A stretch of 64,000 bases of DNA, taken from contig BFEA01000525.1 of NCBI GenBank assembly GCA_003427395.1, positions 268,754 to 332,753 on the forward strand. The letters are read 5' to 3'. Every line of letters starts with the position of its first letter. The stretch's first letter is position 1. Positions 45,869 through 57,998 of this stretch are shown here, piece by piece. The stretch comes from Chara braunii. Its lineage: Eukaryota > Streptophyta > Charophyceae > Charales > Characeae. Under the pieces are notes generated by a model that was given only the letters and a program-made list of their open reading frames with translations, was not told the origin of the DNA and did not search any database. A program made the translations under genes and the position numbers.

Positions 45869-48446
45869 GTGATTATGCCGAACGATCTGGCGAACAAACG
45901 ACGACCGAGACAGAGGAACGCGCCGCGCCGCGATCCTATAGTAATACGAAGTAGGTCGGCAAGGTGGCAGACCGCCAATATGAATGCGAATCAGAACCAG
46001 AATCCGAATCCTGGTCTAGTCCCGGCCCCGCGAGCTCGCACGCCCATGGCTCCACCGGATCTCTATCTTTTTTACCATGCACATCATCTGGTCGGGGCAT
46101 GACTAGCCATGCTACGCGCGCAACAATACGATAACGATGAAGTTCGAATTAGCATCCCCGCTAGATTGGGAGGGGACGCGCATCATTGGTTTTGCACGTA
46201 CATTTGGGTAGATCTCCCAACTTTTGAACGAGATTTCCTGAAACGATTTGACTACATTCATCCAGAACAAGCCTTGTTCATGATTAAGGATCGAGTACAA
46301 AAGCCACTTGAATCTATCACGGAATATCGGAACCAATTTTATAGGATGTTTGTCAAAACCGAACGAGGAGAGCAAGTCGGGAGGGATCTATTCATCGATG
46401 GGCTCTGCAGCAGGACCATGAGGACCAAATTGCGAAAGCAATTCTACCCGATCAATTATACTCTGCAGCAGATTATGTTTGCGGCAGAAGAAATGAAGCA
46501 GAAATTCGCTGCCAGTTTCCTAGGAGGGGAAGATTTTCGTAGAGAGGGAGACTCCTCGGAACTGGCTAGAGCAAGGGTCGAGCTGGTCGCGCTTCAAAAT
46601 AAATTCGAAAACATGGGTTTTGTCTTTGGTCCCGTCACCTATTTGGAACACATCGTTACAAAAAAAAAACAGAGCGGATGCAACCACAGGATTGCCCATG
46701 GCAGCGATGGTCGCTCCTATACCTGTCGTACCCGTTCTTGCGCGCCCTCCCGATACGACGAGTAGAGTCGGTGAGCCCAACGCGATACTAGAGTTGACCC
46801 GGACTTTAGTCAACCTGATAGTACAAAAAAGCAAAAAGGAACAACGGGAGTTTAACGCCCGGATGGAATCCTTGATGTGATCGATGCGCCCCATTGCTGT
46901 TAGAGCTGCCCCCATGACACAAGGCATTGCCCCCGCTCAACCGGTGGGGGGGATGGCAACCAATCTGAGTGTCTGCTACACATGTCATCAGCCGGGCCAT
47001 ATCGCCCGGGACTGTCCACACCGACCTGTGCAAGCTCAAGTCGAGGTTGCTCCTGTGGTCGCTGCGCCGGTGGCCAACGGTCCAGGAAGGGTAGGTACGA
47101 TGCTTGATGAGATAGAGAGAGGGGGAAGCACGATAGCCACTACAGAGGAAGCAGTGGAAATGATCCCGCTCGATCAAAACGTCGCCTTAGGATATCCGGG
47201 GTTAGGGATGATCGGAACCATCCGACCGACGAACGAGCAAAAGGAAGCAGCCGAATGGAGACCTTCCCCAAACGAAATGGAGTCAGGCGGTCCTACCTTC
47301 GTAACAGGAGAAATCGACGTTTTGAACATTGTTCGGGCCTTAGACCACCGGATCCCATTGTCGATTGGCCATTTGTTGTCTATATCAGAACAAGCTAATG
47401 AACGCATGCTGCAACATTGTAAGGCAAACAGAAAACGATTCGCTCTTAGTAAACTGACAATGACGAAAGGGAAAGCCCCAGCTCCCGGTGACCAGCCCGA
47501 AAAGCTCAGTCGGTCAGACCCAATATGATTGGGACTAATCTAGAAGGATGATCATTTCCTACGTATCAAAGCCATTTCGTGGAAATCCACGGAATGTGAC
47601 ATTGAAGTATTGGGAGTTCCGTACAATGTTGTCATAGATCCAGAAGCAGCTGTTTTGGCCATATCACTGAGGATAGTGGAAAAGGCAGGCTGACAGAAAG
47701 ATATGATCACGCTAACCAAGAAAAACCATCTCGTCTCTGCGGATGAAGAAAAGATAAAAGCAATGGGAAGAATGACGAATGCCGTTTTTCGATTGGGAAA
47801 GATCTATGCTTTAGGGGACGTGGTAGTATTGGATGTCAATACCTACGATGTACTTCTGGGATTACCGACGCTCGTCGCCCTACAAGCCAATCTGGACTTC
47901 GAACGACGATCGATAATCCTACGAAGTACAGGTGTGAAACCGTATGTTATTCCAATGCACCTAACTCTGCGAACCATGATGCCCACGACTCAGAAAGTTC
48001 CTCCGACCCCCGGAGTCGCTCTGCGAATAATCATCTGGGAACAACCCACTTGGAAAGTCGAGCATGAGGATGAGGAACATAGTTCCTCAAGCGAATCCGA
48101 TGGCGAAAATGAAGCTGATCTCGATACGACTCGAAAGCTGATTCGCTATCCAATCCGACAAAAAACTTTCAAAACATTCGTCCTTACGGAAAGAAACCCT
48201 CAACGAACTCGGGCTTTAATTTTTGAAGAACCCCCCTTACAAGTATCCTGGATAGTCGACTCTTTGGAACCCCCTCGAACAATGTACGAAGCGACGACCC
48301 CACTTCTTTCGAGATACCGAGAAAAGAAGGCGTTCGGCCTACAGGGCTGTCTCGTTTCCTATTGTCATCCGATAAGGAGGTGCGATTATTACGCTTAGGG
48401 GCCGAAAGCGAAGCTTTGGAAGCCCCTGGGCACGACGACCCTACGC
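45869..48446 (+). pseudogene. gag-pro: gypsy-type gag-protease, broken by stops and by an insertion
   Basis: Gag starts at ATG 45869. A capsid-type region follows (RISIPARLGGDAHHWF, PTFERDFLKRFDYIHP, ITEYRNQFYRMF). A CCHC knuckle CYTCHQPGHIARDC lies at 46974-47015. A retropepsin-like domain has VPYNVVIDPEAAV (about 47610-47655) and DVNTYDVLLGLPTLVAL (47832). One frame runs throughout apart from a +1 shift at an A10 run (46660-46669). Stops are TGA 46100, TGA 46878, TGA 47526, TAG 47541 and TGA 47691; four of five are TGA. A further frame change occurs near 48350. The protease active site, usually D(T/S)GA, reads D-P-E-A. Coding similarity ends at 48446, where the LTR of another element begins, so RT and integrase are not seen. 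Confidence 0.75.
46974..47015 (+). other. CCHC zinc knuckle of Gag
   Basis: CX2CX4HX4C with all four ligands intact, in the nucleocapsid part. It binds retrotransposon RNA during packaging. Confidence 0.9.
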
Positions 48447-51400
48447 TGTCGGCACGAATACCCTTACAAGGGTATCCGCCCTGGTTTTTGCAGATGCCAG
48501 AAAATAAGTTTAGTTTAAAATTTGAGTATACTGCGCGGGTCGCGGCAGTGTCTGTCGTTTACATTGACTGAATGGTTGACTAGGACGAAGAGTGTGTGGG
48601 CGCGCGGATTTGGAGCGCGCGTGATCCTTTTTAAATTGTTGATGATTGAAGACTTGGCGTGATCGCCGGCCGGTTTCCTTTCTTTTTCTGATTAAGTTCA
48701 GACTAAAAAGATTATGTCTCGTTGACTGATGTGCTTGTCTGTGGCCTGTGCGTACGTGCGGAGGATGACATCAACATCAATATGACTTCTGGAGGCGTTG
48801 TCGGTAGAGTAGCGCATCGCGCAATGTCTGTTTATTTAGGCGTCCGCCACAGCTAGACCCAGATTGGGCCTGGCACTGTTAATTACGGCATCGGACTTTC
48901 ACTTGAGACACTCGAGGATCGAGGTCGAGTGGCGATGACGTGGGAGTATCTGAGTGGCGTGAGGGGGTTGAGGGTCTGGTAGGGCTATTCCCCTTTTGGC
49001 TTTGCCGTTTGCTGCGTCAAGGCAGTGCTAGCGGTTTATTTTCCCCGACATATGTGAACAATTAGGAGGCTTTTAATATTGTATTACTTGCTGTCGTAGG
49101 CGTTATGTATAATGAGAGGCTTGGTGGTCGGCGTGCTATCGGGCACGTAAGATAGTGGTTAGTGCCCGAGCGCGGTAGTCGGGGAGAGATTCGGAGGGTG
49201 GCGGGGTTTATTGCGGGTATGGGGTCCGCTCCCACCGTCTACCTTGTGAGGTTTGAGTGTGAGCATGCCCTTTGGGGCCCAAGAGATGGTGGATTATGCC
49301 TGGGCAGGGGCACCAGGGCCGTGACCGCAGTGCCCAGGTTGCTGGTCACGTGGAACCCACCCCACTTCGGCCCTCTGGGTCCACTTTTGAACATTTGCTA
49401 CCACCACCAAGCTCTGCGCCAGGCCCTGCTGTACATAAGACCGAGCTACGGGCTATAGCCGGTGAAAGGGTAGTCGGACCGGGCCATCGGTAGCTGTATG
49501 CCGCGGCCATGCCCTACTAGGCGGTGGGCAGCCAGTCGGCCCGCTGCGCAACCTCCCACCACCGAGCGCTGACGGGAGACAGCGCTAACCGAGATAGGTA
49601 GCGGGGGAGAGGGTTAGTGCAAGGGAGTGGAGCGATAGCGCAGGCAGGAGCAACGGAAGAATAGCGGAGCGGAGAGCTAAGGGGCGGGGCCGTGATGTTA
49701 CAGGGGCTGCGCTACTCTGATGCAGAAAGGGGGAGGGATGAACCCGGGTGCGAAGTCGCGCCGGGTGCGTTTGGCATGTGGAGGCCGGAGATGGCCGAAT
49801 GGTGAGCGCAGATAGGGAGTAGAAGAGCAGAGCGAGGCGGCGCGGTTACGGGCGCTGAGGCGCTAGGGAGCGACAAGCAGGAGGCATGAAAAAGGGTGAA
49901 GGGGGGAATGAACCTGGATATGAAGTTGCACCAGGTACGTGCGCAGTGAGAAGGAGCTTCGGGGAGATACAGCGGACGTAGAGGGATGGGCGCTAGGGCG
50001 GTGCAGACCGAGACTGGGGGAAATAGATGACGGGACAGGGCGGATCTGGGCGTTGAGAGGGGTGAATGGACCTGGACGGGTTTCGAGGCCAGGTGCTTTC
50101 GAGGTGGTGATGGCGGAGTAGTGAAGATGGCGGGGCAAATGAACCATTGCTCGCCCGCTTCTTGGCCAAATCGGGTGAGCCAAGATGCGATTTCGGGGTT
50201 TTAGGGCGAGCGTGATTATGGCGTTAGTTTTGGCGGAGGGTTAGCAGAGATAGAGTTAGTAGGAAAATCAGTGTCGGGGAGATGAGCTATGGCGGGTGTG
50301 GCAGGAAGGAAATACTACCTCCTCCGTCCCTCTACGGAATGGGGCGAGGGAGGAGGCTAGACTGACGTTTTTTGTGATTGCGAGTCGGACTACGAGGTTA
50401 GTTTGACTGTTAGATTAGCGGATTAGGAGTTAGTAAGGAAATAGACCGCGCGGAGGCTATGGCGGGAGGGGNGACAGTGGGAATGCAAGTTCTGAATCCC
50501 GCTCGATTCTCGATGGATTCGAGCGGGATGAGAAGCGAACCTGGGAGTCGGGAATGAGGCGAGTCGAATAGTAGAGTTAGTGTTGAGAGTTAGTGATTAG
50601 CTTTCACGCCCCGTCGTTAGTGAGTTGTGCCCGAGGGTGGAGTGAGTAAATGTGAATGAACCTGGCCGGCCCCTAGGGCCCGATCCCTTCGTTGTTTTTT
50701 GTTTTGAGGCATCGATGACAGCCTGAAGGACAGTTGAGGCTGGGGACTTACCTGTCACCCGGAGCCACGACCAAGGTATCATGGGGTCTCGCTTCTCTCG
50801 GCATGCACGACCGAGAGAACGACGAATCCCCCCTGTTTCTAGCGGGAGATTCATTCGAAGTTGCTCAGACCACTTGTTGGTCGATACGATGGGGCGTCCC
50901 AGTAGCAGAGAAGGAGGGAGAGAGAGATAGAAAGGAAAGGGAGACTTCGAGGTAATGGAGAGGAGAAAGAGTTGAGCTGCGCCGATCTTCTTGTGGACTT
51001 TGGAACGTTGAATGAGTCTAGCCAGACAGTCGGGCCAGATACGCTGAGAATGGTGAAGGACGTGGGGAGGCGCCTAGTCCTTTTTGCGGTTGGGTTAGCA
51101 AGCTGGCATGGCAGGCTGTGGTCGAACTGTGTATTCTGCCTGCCGTCCAGCAGGCCTGGTCCCGAGTCCACGTTCGACGGGCAGGCCTTGGGATTATCAT
51201 GCAGCCGAGTATACTGGCCGGTCTGCCGGGCAAAGTAGCATGAACCGGGCCGCACGACTGCAGCGGGCCACAAGCTCGGAGAATTGCCGGCTAACCGGAG
51301 AGTCCTGGGTTGCGGTGCAGGGTGGTTGGAGGTGGCCAACAGAGTTGCAGGTTGCAGCAGCCTTGCTGTTTCTTTACTACGGGCTTCGTACCTGCCTTGA

Positions 51401-52339
51401 CGACTGTGCTACTGGGATCGTGGTGTCTTGCTGCAGGCTGCGGAGTTGCTGGCGGCTGCAGTTGCACTTACTAGCCACTACAGCATTGGCTATCAGCTGC
51501 GACGGAACCACCACCGTTTACTGAAAGCTTCACGAGTCTGGCCAGTTACCGTGTTGTGGCGGCAGGGCTGCCAGGCTTACGCTAGGCTACTGCTCTACTT
51601 GGATACAGCCGCGTGGCGTCAGGTGACTGCAGTCCAACTACGGGTAACTCGGGTGTAATGTGCGAGAGAGTGGCTAGAGGACTGCAAGAGGGGCTACGAG
51701 TGCGATATGGTAGAGTGGCGACAGAGGGAGTTAGTGCTGTGAATAGGAGACCATCAGGGAGGTTGAGTTCGAGGGTCGAGTTCGGCAGTTGAACTCTGGT
51801 TTGACCAAGCTGTCAGTCGGCTGCCATTGCGGGGCCCTCAGGCGCATGAAGGATTCAAGGCCCTCTCCTGCGAGTCTGAGTGCACCCTTCTTGGATTTGA
51901 GAGTCTCAAATCTTTCTCTTTCTGCCCTTCTAAATCTAAGTCTAGTCCTGGTCTAAGAGGAAGGCGGCAAGCGGGATTGCAACCCGTAGGACCGCGTCAA
52001 GACTCTGTGGGGAGTCCACCCACCGATTGCGAGAGCTCTGCCGGAACTCAGGAGGAGTTCTGGAGGCAGGGAACTGACAGGTAACCATTGCTTTCCCTCT
52101 ATAAACCCAGCTGTAACCCCTATCTGTACTACCCATTGCATGTTTGACTGAGTATATGGTGTGCAACCCTACTTTAACTTTTGTTTGACTTTCAGGACTT
52201 GAACCAGATAAAGTAAAGGAATGCTTGAACAGTCTCAGTTTCAACTTTATTTGTTGTATGAAATGAGATTGCTGAAAGGAATTGCATTTGGGGAAGGCAG
52301 GATGGAGGATTGTTTTGATTGAAGGTTTGACTGGGTCAT

Positions 52340-53190
52340 TAAGGCTGGGAAATCCCCATAAGTTTGGGGAGACTCAGTTCTTTGTTTATTTTGATTGCAT
52401 GGAGCGTCAGACCCTTCTATAAGTTTAGGGGGTCTGATTGCTCATGAAAGGTCAGACTGTTCTATAAGTTTAGGTGGCCTGACTGCTCTGACTTGAGGGG
52501 GCTGACTGTGGATGACTTTTCAGGGACCAAGCGCATTCTGTAAGTTCAGGTGCCTTGGTTGCCTTGTTTATTTTGGGGTTTCCTCTGTTTATTCGGTTCT
52601 GAACGAGGAGGTCTGAGTCATTATATAAATTTAGGTGACTCAGCCTCTTCCTGGCTTTCTAAGAAAACGAACCTGGCAAAAGGGAGGACCCTTCTGTAAG
52701 TTCAGGGGGTCTGACTCGATGCCACGCACATGATAATTCAGAGAGAAATGATATTGGCAGAGAGTTAGATCCTTCTGTAAGTTCAGGGGGTCTGGCTCAA
52801 AGCCTCGCACATGCTGGAACCCAATGGTTGTAACTTGGTTATAATTTACTACTACTTTATCTAAGAACGAGCTAATCAAACTGTTCTATAAGTTTAGGTG
52901 GTCTGACTAGAGCCGTATCACAACTTGAAGAGAGTATAATTAAGAATAAAATTGATGGTAAGTTGGGGCAGGCTGAACTTAAGTTACTTCAGTCATATGC
53001 AGCCTTAGAAGACAAAAGTGAAGACAAGTATATACAACTTGGATATTTTAAACAGTTCAGGGCGACTAGAATGGTCTAGTCATATGCCCAAAGAAGAGAC
53101 AAGTAGTTGTGCCCTCTGTTTTGAGTATACTCTTTGGCTAAGTTAGGCGCATTCCATAAGTTTTGGTGACCTGATTATATACCTTATGTA
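52340..53190. repeat. LTR-internal 'ATAAGTTTAGG' repeat, copy C
   Basis: GTTCTATAAGTTTAGG.GG(T/C)CTGA recurs about ten times. It is the reverse complement of the arrays at 3990-4830 and 16857-17690. Confidence 0.7.
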
Positions 53191-53479
53191 AGCTGGGTGT
53201 AAAGGGTTATATCACTGAAAGACAATAAACTATTGTTTGTTCAGATGAACTTGGGATGGTGAGAGTACTTACCTCTGTGGTTTGACGTGCATGTGGTTGA
53301 ATGCGGTTACTACTTGGTCTAAGTTTCAGTTTGATAGGTAGTTGCTCGCCACGTGCTAGAGCGATAGGAGTTAGTTTCAATTCCTGCATTTTTTTGGATA
53401 GTTTTTTTTTTTTACTTAGGTCAATTCTTGCATTTTCTAGGATCATTTTTTTTATATACTTGGCTTTATATAAATCTTG

Positions 53480-54030
53480 GCAAGCTACTTTCTCTACGGG
53501 AAGCGCTGTCGAAATTTCTACAAATCCAAGGAGTTAGTCAATTTTTGACTTGTCAGAGTTCAACTTGTCTTTTCTTTATATCTGACGTAGTAAAAATCTG
53601 GAAAGTCTCCTTTTCTAAAAGGAGTGCTGCCCAAATTTTTGCTAGTTCAGGGAGTTAGACAAAATTGGACTTTGAGAAGTCAAAGTTACTTTCAAATTTT
53701 GGTCTAAGCTTTGTATAAATTTTGGAATAACACTTTTTTAAAGGGAGTGCTGTCAAAATTTCTGCAAAACTAAGGAGTTAGTTAAATTTTGTCTAAGTTG
53801 AACTCAAGTTGTCTTTTGAGTTCATATCTGACTTAGTATAAATCTGGAAAGTCTCTATTTCTAAAGGGAGTGCTGCCCAAATTTCTACTAATTCAGGGAG
53901 TTTGGCAGAATTTGACTTTCCAGAGTTAAAGATTATTTTTGTTTTCATATTTGGACTTATATAAATTCTGAGAAGGCACTTTTTCTACGGGAAGCGCTAC
54001 CGAAATTTTCTTAGTTTAGAGGAGATAGAT
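53480..54030. repeat. LTR-internal hairpin tandem repeat, copy C
   Basis: Six alternating units of the types 'TATAAAT(C/T)TTGG.AA..' and 'GGGAG(T/C)GCTG.C.AAATTT' are present, twice the number in copies A and B. The array has therefore changed size between copies. Confidence 0.7.
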
Positions 54031-55749
54031 TATATTTTGACAGGTGACGATTCTGGTAGTCCACTCCGAATAGGGGAGGTTTTGTCATTAGTCTACCTTT
54101 CTTTGAACACTTGCTCAGAGGTAAGCTTAGATGTAGTTATGTAGAATGATTCTTGAGTGAGATCGGGATATGAGGATTACTCTCCATTGACTTATAGATC
54201 TAGCTTGGGGGATTGACCTGTCGTGTGGTACAAGTCCTCTTGATCGTTTGATTCAGTTTCAACTTGATCCACAAGGATCATCTCCTGTTATCACTGGTAA
54301 CAGGTTGGTAGCCGATTCGTCGGTTCACGATTCAACTTTATTTCACTCCTGCCACTCAACTTAAAAAGGCTTTAGCCTTATGATTGAACTGTTTTGTTGT
54401 GTTTTCACCCGGACTTTATTGAATGGTCATCCAACAAAAGTATTGAGTATTTATTTAAGAGTTGCACGAGTGAGGCTTGTATGCCTAAAGCAAGGGGTAT
54501 GAGTGCAAGAAATGGTTGATGTTGACTCGTGTAGTGCGTGGACTTCTGGATGAATCGTTGATGTGATTGCAGGTGCGTTTGTGGTTTTGACTCTTGATGT
54601 GATTGTCTGCGATTACATACATATATGGTTGAGAGGAGCCCCACAATGACTGTGAGAAGTGATCGTCCTATATAATTAACCCTCATATATTTACGAGTAC
54701 CCTAAGTATTTGAGAGGCCTATTCTATTTGTGCATAAGGGTTAACCGGATTATGGCTTGAGAGAAAAGAAGGACCCTCTGTATCCTTTGTTTTTTTTTGA
54801 GTTTTTATAGTTGGACGTTGTTGTCCATGGCAGCCGTTTAAGTCAAACCCCTTGACTTTCGCCCAGGCCCGGAGTGGAACTAATCTCCAAGGCAGTAAGA
54901 AGCGACTGCCACCACAGGTATGAACCTATATACCACCTGCTCTGCATAGGGTGCAGAAGAGGGTGTGTGATTTTCAACCGCGCATGGCGGTTGTCCAGCG
55001 TCGAGAGATTAACCCTCGCGGCGTCTGTTAGCTGACACTTGAGTGTCGAAAGTGATCCTCACGATTAGCAAGGACCACGTGAGTATGGGTACTACATAGT
55101 ACGTCATCGTTGCGACTGCCTGCGTACGTTTGAATTGCGAGTAGATATGAGTAAGCCCTGTGACGCTCATCCAATTTCCGCATTGGAGAGTTATGGGATG
55201 ACTACCGAGCGTCTAGGAGCGTTGTCGCATTGTTTGTGTTGTGTCGTTTGGTATGTGTATGTGTGTGTGTTTTATTTTTGTGTTTGTAAAGTGGTGTGCG
55301 CGTGGTGTGTGGGATGCGTCCTAGTCGACCGACGACGGGCCGCGCTTGGGACCTCAGCCCTTCAAGATGTCGGTTCGCGTGCGGGTTCGACAGAGGCGTA
55401 TTACCGCGCGTACCCCCTATGCTACAGCGAACAAGAAACGCCCTCGGCTGGTCCACATCTGCGACTGCAACTGATTAACTCTCGTACTGTAGACTGGTAG
55501 CTCGGCGGGGATACGCCCACCGAAGGGAGGTGATAGCTCCCGTAAGGTGNAGGTAAGTCGTNCCTCACGTAGGCCCTATCCTGTCGTAGGGGCTCGCGAG
55601 AGGTATGGCTGACGCACGTGGCCGGAGCGGCTTGCGGAAGCTCCACATGTATGATTTGCGACGAAGGATTTAAACCAACTCCTGCGTGACGCGACCGGGA
55701 GGGTCCCGCGCTGCATTGGTGCGGTGCCGGACCGATGTGCTCGACAGGT

Positions 55750-55767
55750 GGCGCCGTTGTCGGGGAT
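55750..55767 (+). promoter_or_regulatory. primer binding site, tRNA-Asp type
   Basis: TGGCGCCGTTGTCGGGGA starts 2 nt after the LTR end. It differs at one position from TGGCGCCGTTGCCGGGGA, the site complementary to the 3' end of tRNA-Asp used by many plant LTR retrotransposons. Reverse transcription would be primed here. Confidence 0.85.
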
Positions 55768-57070
55768 AACGGTTGCGTACCGTTGTCCCTGGTGGAACGA
55801 CATCCGGGTATTGGAAGTAAGAGAATAGGCATATGAAAAGTTTCGTTGGGACTATATGAGTTATCAGTTGATATCTCAACTATTGATTGGAAGCGCCGTA
55901 GAATTGAGAGGTCCTTAAAAATCGGGTCTAGATTCGAGGCAAGTTGGTAATTCGGGCAAGGTGACCGCTTCTTCCTTATTGACTGAATTGGACAGATTGG
56001 TCGGTAGTAGACAGTGCTGGATGAAAAACATGAAGTGAGGGTCAAGCGATGTGGTTCTCATTGATATGACCTGATAGAGATTGATGTGATATGAGTGACT
56101 CGAAGGTGATAAGTGTTTTGATTCTGCGTTCACCGGCTTTGACTGGCATGATGGTATTTGGGATTGGTAACCCTCCCGATTCGATAATTGGCAGGTCTGG
56201 GCGGTGCTTTACGTACCTGACGTGGCTAAGGTTAAGCATGACTATTGTGAAAGTTAGCCCTATGATGTACCCTTTTTTGATGCCATAAGAGTTGTCTGAG
56301 TAATTGAGAAAGCATCGTAATACGGTTGCATCAGAATGAAGCTAAGGACAAGTGAAATAATGTTCCTTTGTCAAGAGTGGAAGGAATATACCTTGTCCTA
56401 GGTGGCAGATTAGGAATCGTCTGTGCGCTTTGAGGTAAAGTAGGTCAAGGAAAATTGAAGGATCTACTTGCATGGACTTATATGTTTGAGCCTGGATTCT
56501 AAGCGGTTGATCTGTTACGGGACGTAGTGAGTCTGGGTAATACATTCTTTTACGTGGAGGACGTCTGATCCTAGAGGAAGTTGGTGTAACAATCGAAGAG
56601 CTAATGCTTAGACTATTTTTGCTCGCCCCTAAGTGAGCGGTGGGTAGTAATTGATGCTAGACTCTCGCCTGAACCCTTCCAGGTTGGACCACCCACTTAG
56701 GAAGCTAAAGGCTCGAGACCTCTCGTCTTGAGGATGTTACTTTGAGTTATATGTTGGACTCATCTATGGATTTCAGACCTTGCAAGCTTAGTTGATGTCT
56801 GATTATGAGCAGTTAGGTGTTTAAGTAGATGTTCTTCCTAGGAGTATCTCGTGGGGGTTATTCTATTGGGATTATATGGGGATCTTATCAGCCTGTAGGA
56901 GTTATATGAATGCCTCCAGTCCAGCATTTGGCTCAGGGTTGGCTATTTAGCATGTACGTTTGGGGCGCTCTTCCGAGAAGGGTAAGGATTGTCAGTTTAA
57001 ATAACGAAAGACGTATGCTAGACGTTTGTCTGTGATGGGCAGAACCCAGACAAAGTAAAGGGAACTCAGG
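55768..57070. other. untranslated leader of plus-strand element
   Basis: Collinear with the inverse of about 14480-13275. No conserved ORF is seen in either copy. Confidence 0.5.
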
Positions 57071-57567
57071 ATGCCTTATGAATGGGAAGACCCGCGTATT
57101 CTCGGCCCAGTTGAGAAAGAGGGAGGCTCGAGGTGTGTTTACCCAGGTGGGTCAGAGCAAGAGAATACTTCTCGTCATGGTGGGGCATACTGATGAACAC
57201 GGACATCTTTGTCTGGATCGAGTCTGGGTTCGATGACCAGCAGGAATGCGCAATTATAAGGGTGACCCTGTATGCCTCAGCCACGTTTTGGGTCGAGCAT
57301 GGGATAGAGTTGGCGCTTGGGCACGGAAACCTGCTCGCTAGGCCTCTGAGGGTAGCCGAGGCATCCACAGCTAAATGGGCGAGGGAAGTGTCCCGTGACG
57401 GGGAAGAGCAAGTACTAACCCGTGTAGAGGTTAAGTGCGCTGGAGAGTTTGCGCTTCCATCTGCTCCGCTGCGAGTCACCCTGCCTAACTTCCTCATAGA
57501 GAAGAGCTTTGGTGGGCCAGCAAGGGTAGAAGCGGCAGCCGAAGCCGCTATGAGGGTGCGAGACTAG
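57071..57567 (+). pseudogene. ORF1 of plus-strand giant-LTR element
   Basis: Starts MPYEWEDPRILGP at ATG 57071, shifts frame near 57130, then continues open to the stop at 57565 (SSWWGILMNTDIFVWIESGF, ALGHGNLLARPLRVAEA, PLRVTLPNFLIEKSFGG). It aligns along its length with 12783-13274, and most differences are conservative, which argues for past selection on protein. The Trp codon here is TGG where the minus-strand copy has TGA. Function is unknown. It lies between the primer binding site and gag. Confidence 0.55.
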
Positions 57568-57998
57568 GAGTATTGGCGATATACATGCGAACTGATATAT
57601 GGTCTGTGGTTAGACCCGAAATTCTCACCTCCTAGTTGGTGGCTCAGGCACATGGCCAGTATAGTGGTTGTATATGCCATTTCTCATGATCCAAATGAGG
57701 AAATTGAAGACTGGGATGGGCTACGGGCAGCAGCGGATCGATAGAAGGAACCTTTTACCGTCTTACTGAAGTGCTCTCCTTCAGACTTGACTATAGGTCT
57801 CTCGCTACCTACTGCCGTAGAGACCATTACTGTCTGCCTATGATTAGCCCTGAGAAACCTTGCCAGTATAAGATATACGCGACCTATGGTGTTGCAAAGG
57901 CAAGTGTAGGGGTAAGTTTAGTATGATAGGTTCTGTATTTTGATACATGAGTCATCTCGGGTCTCGACCCTGACTGATCGTTGTTTGTTTGACAGGTG

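Larger units (their letters stand above)
48447..55747 (+). mobile_element. 5' LTR of plus-strand giant-LTR element (copy C), 7.3 kb
   Basis: The LTR starts TGTCGGCACGAATACCC at 48447 and ends GCTCGACA at 55747, giving a TGTCG/CGACA terminal inverted repeat. The start is fixed by the second copy at 60883, since similarity begins exactly at TGTCGGC in both. The end is fixed by copies A, B and the LTR at 61552, and by the adjacent primer binding site. A hairpin ATACCCTT/AAGGGTAT sits 10 nt inside the start. The sequence includes the blocks shared with 1-1649 (50835-52385) and both internal repeat arrays in reverse orientation to A and B. The 5 bp before it (tacgc) are the candidate target duplication. 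No reliable gene lies within; ORFs at 49162-51658 are not conserved in copy A. Confidence 0.75.

Noticed and set aside
49162-51658. Several plus-strand ORFs of 60-140 codons inside the 5' LTR
   Set aside because: They are not conserved in the collinear part of copy A, and frames differ between copies.
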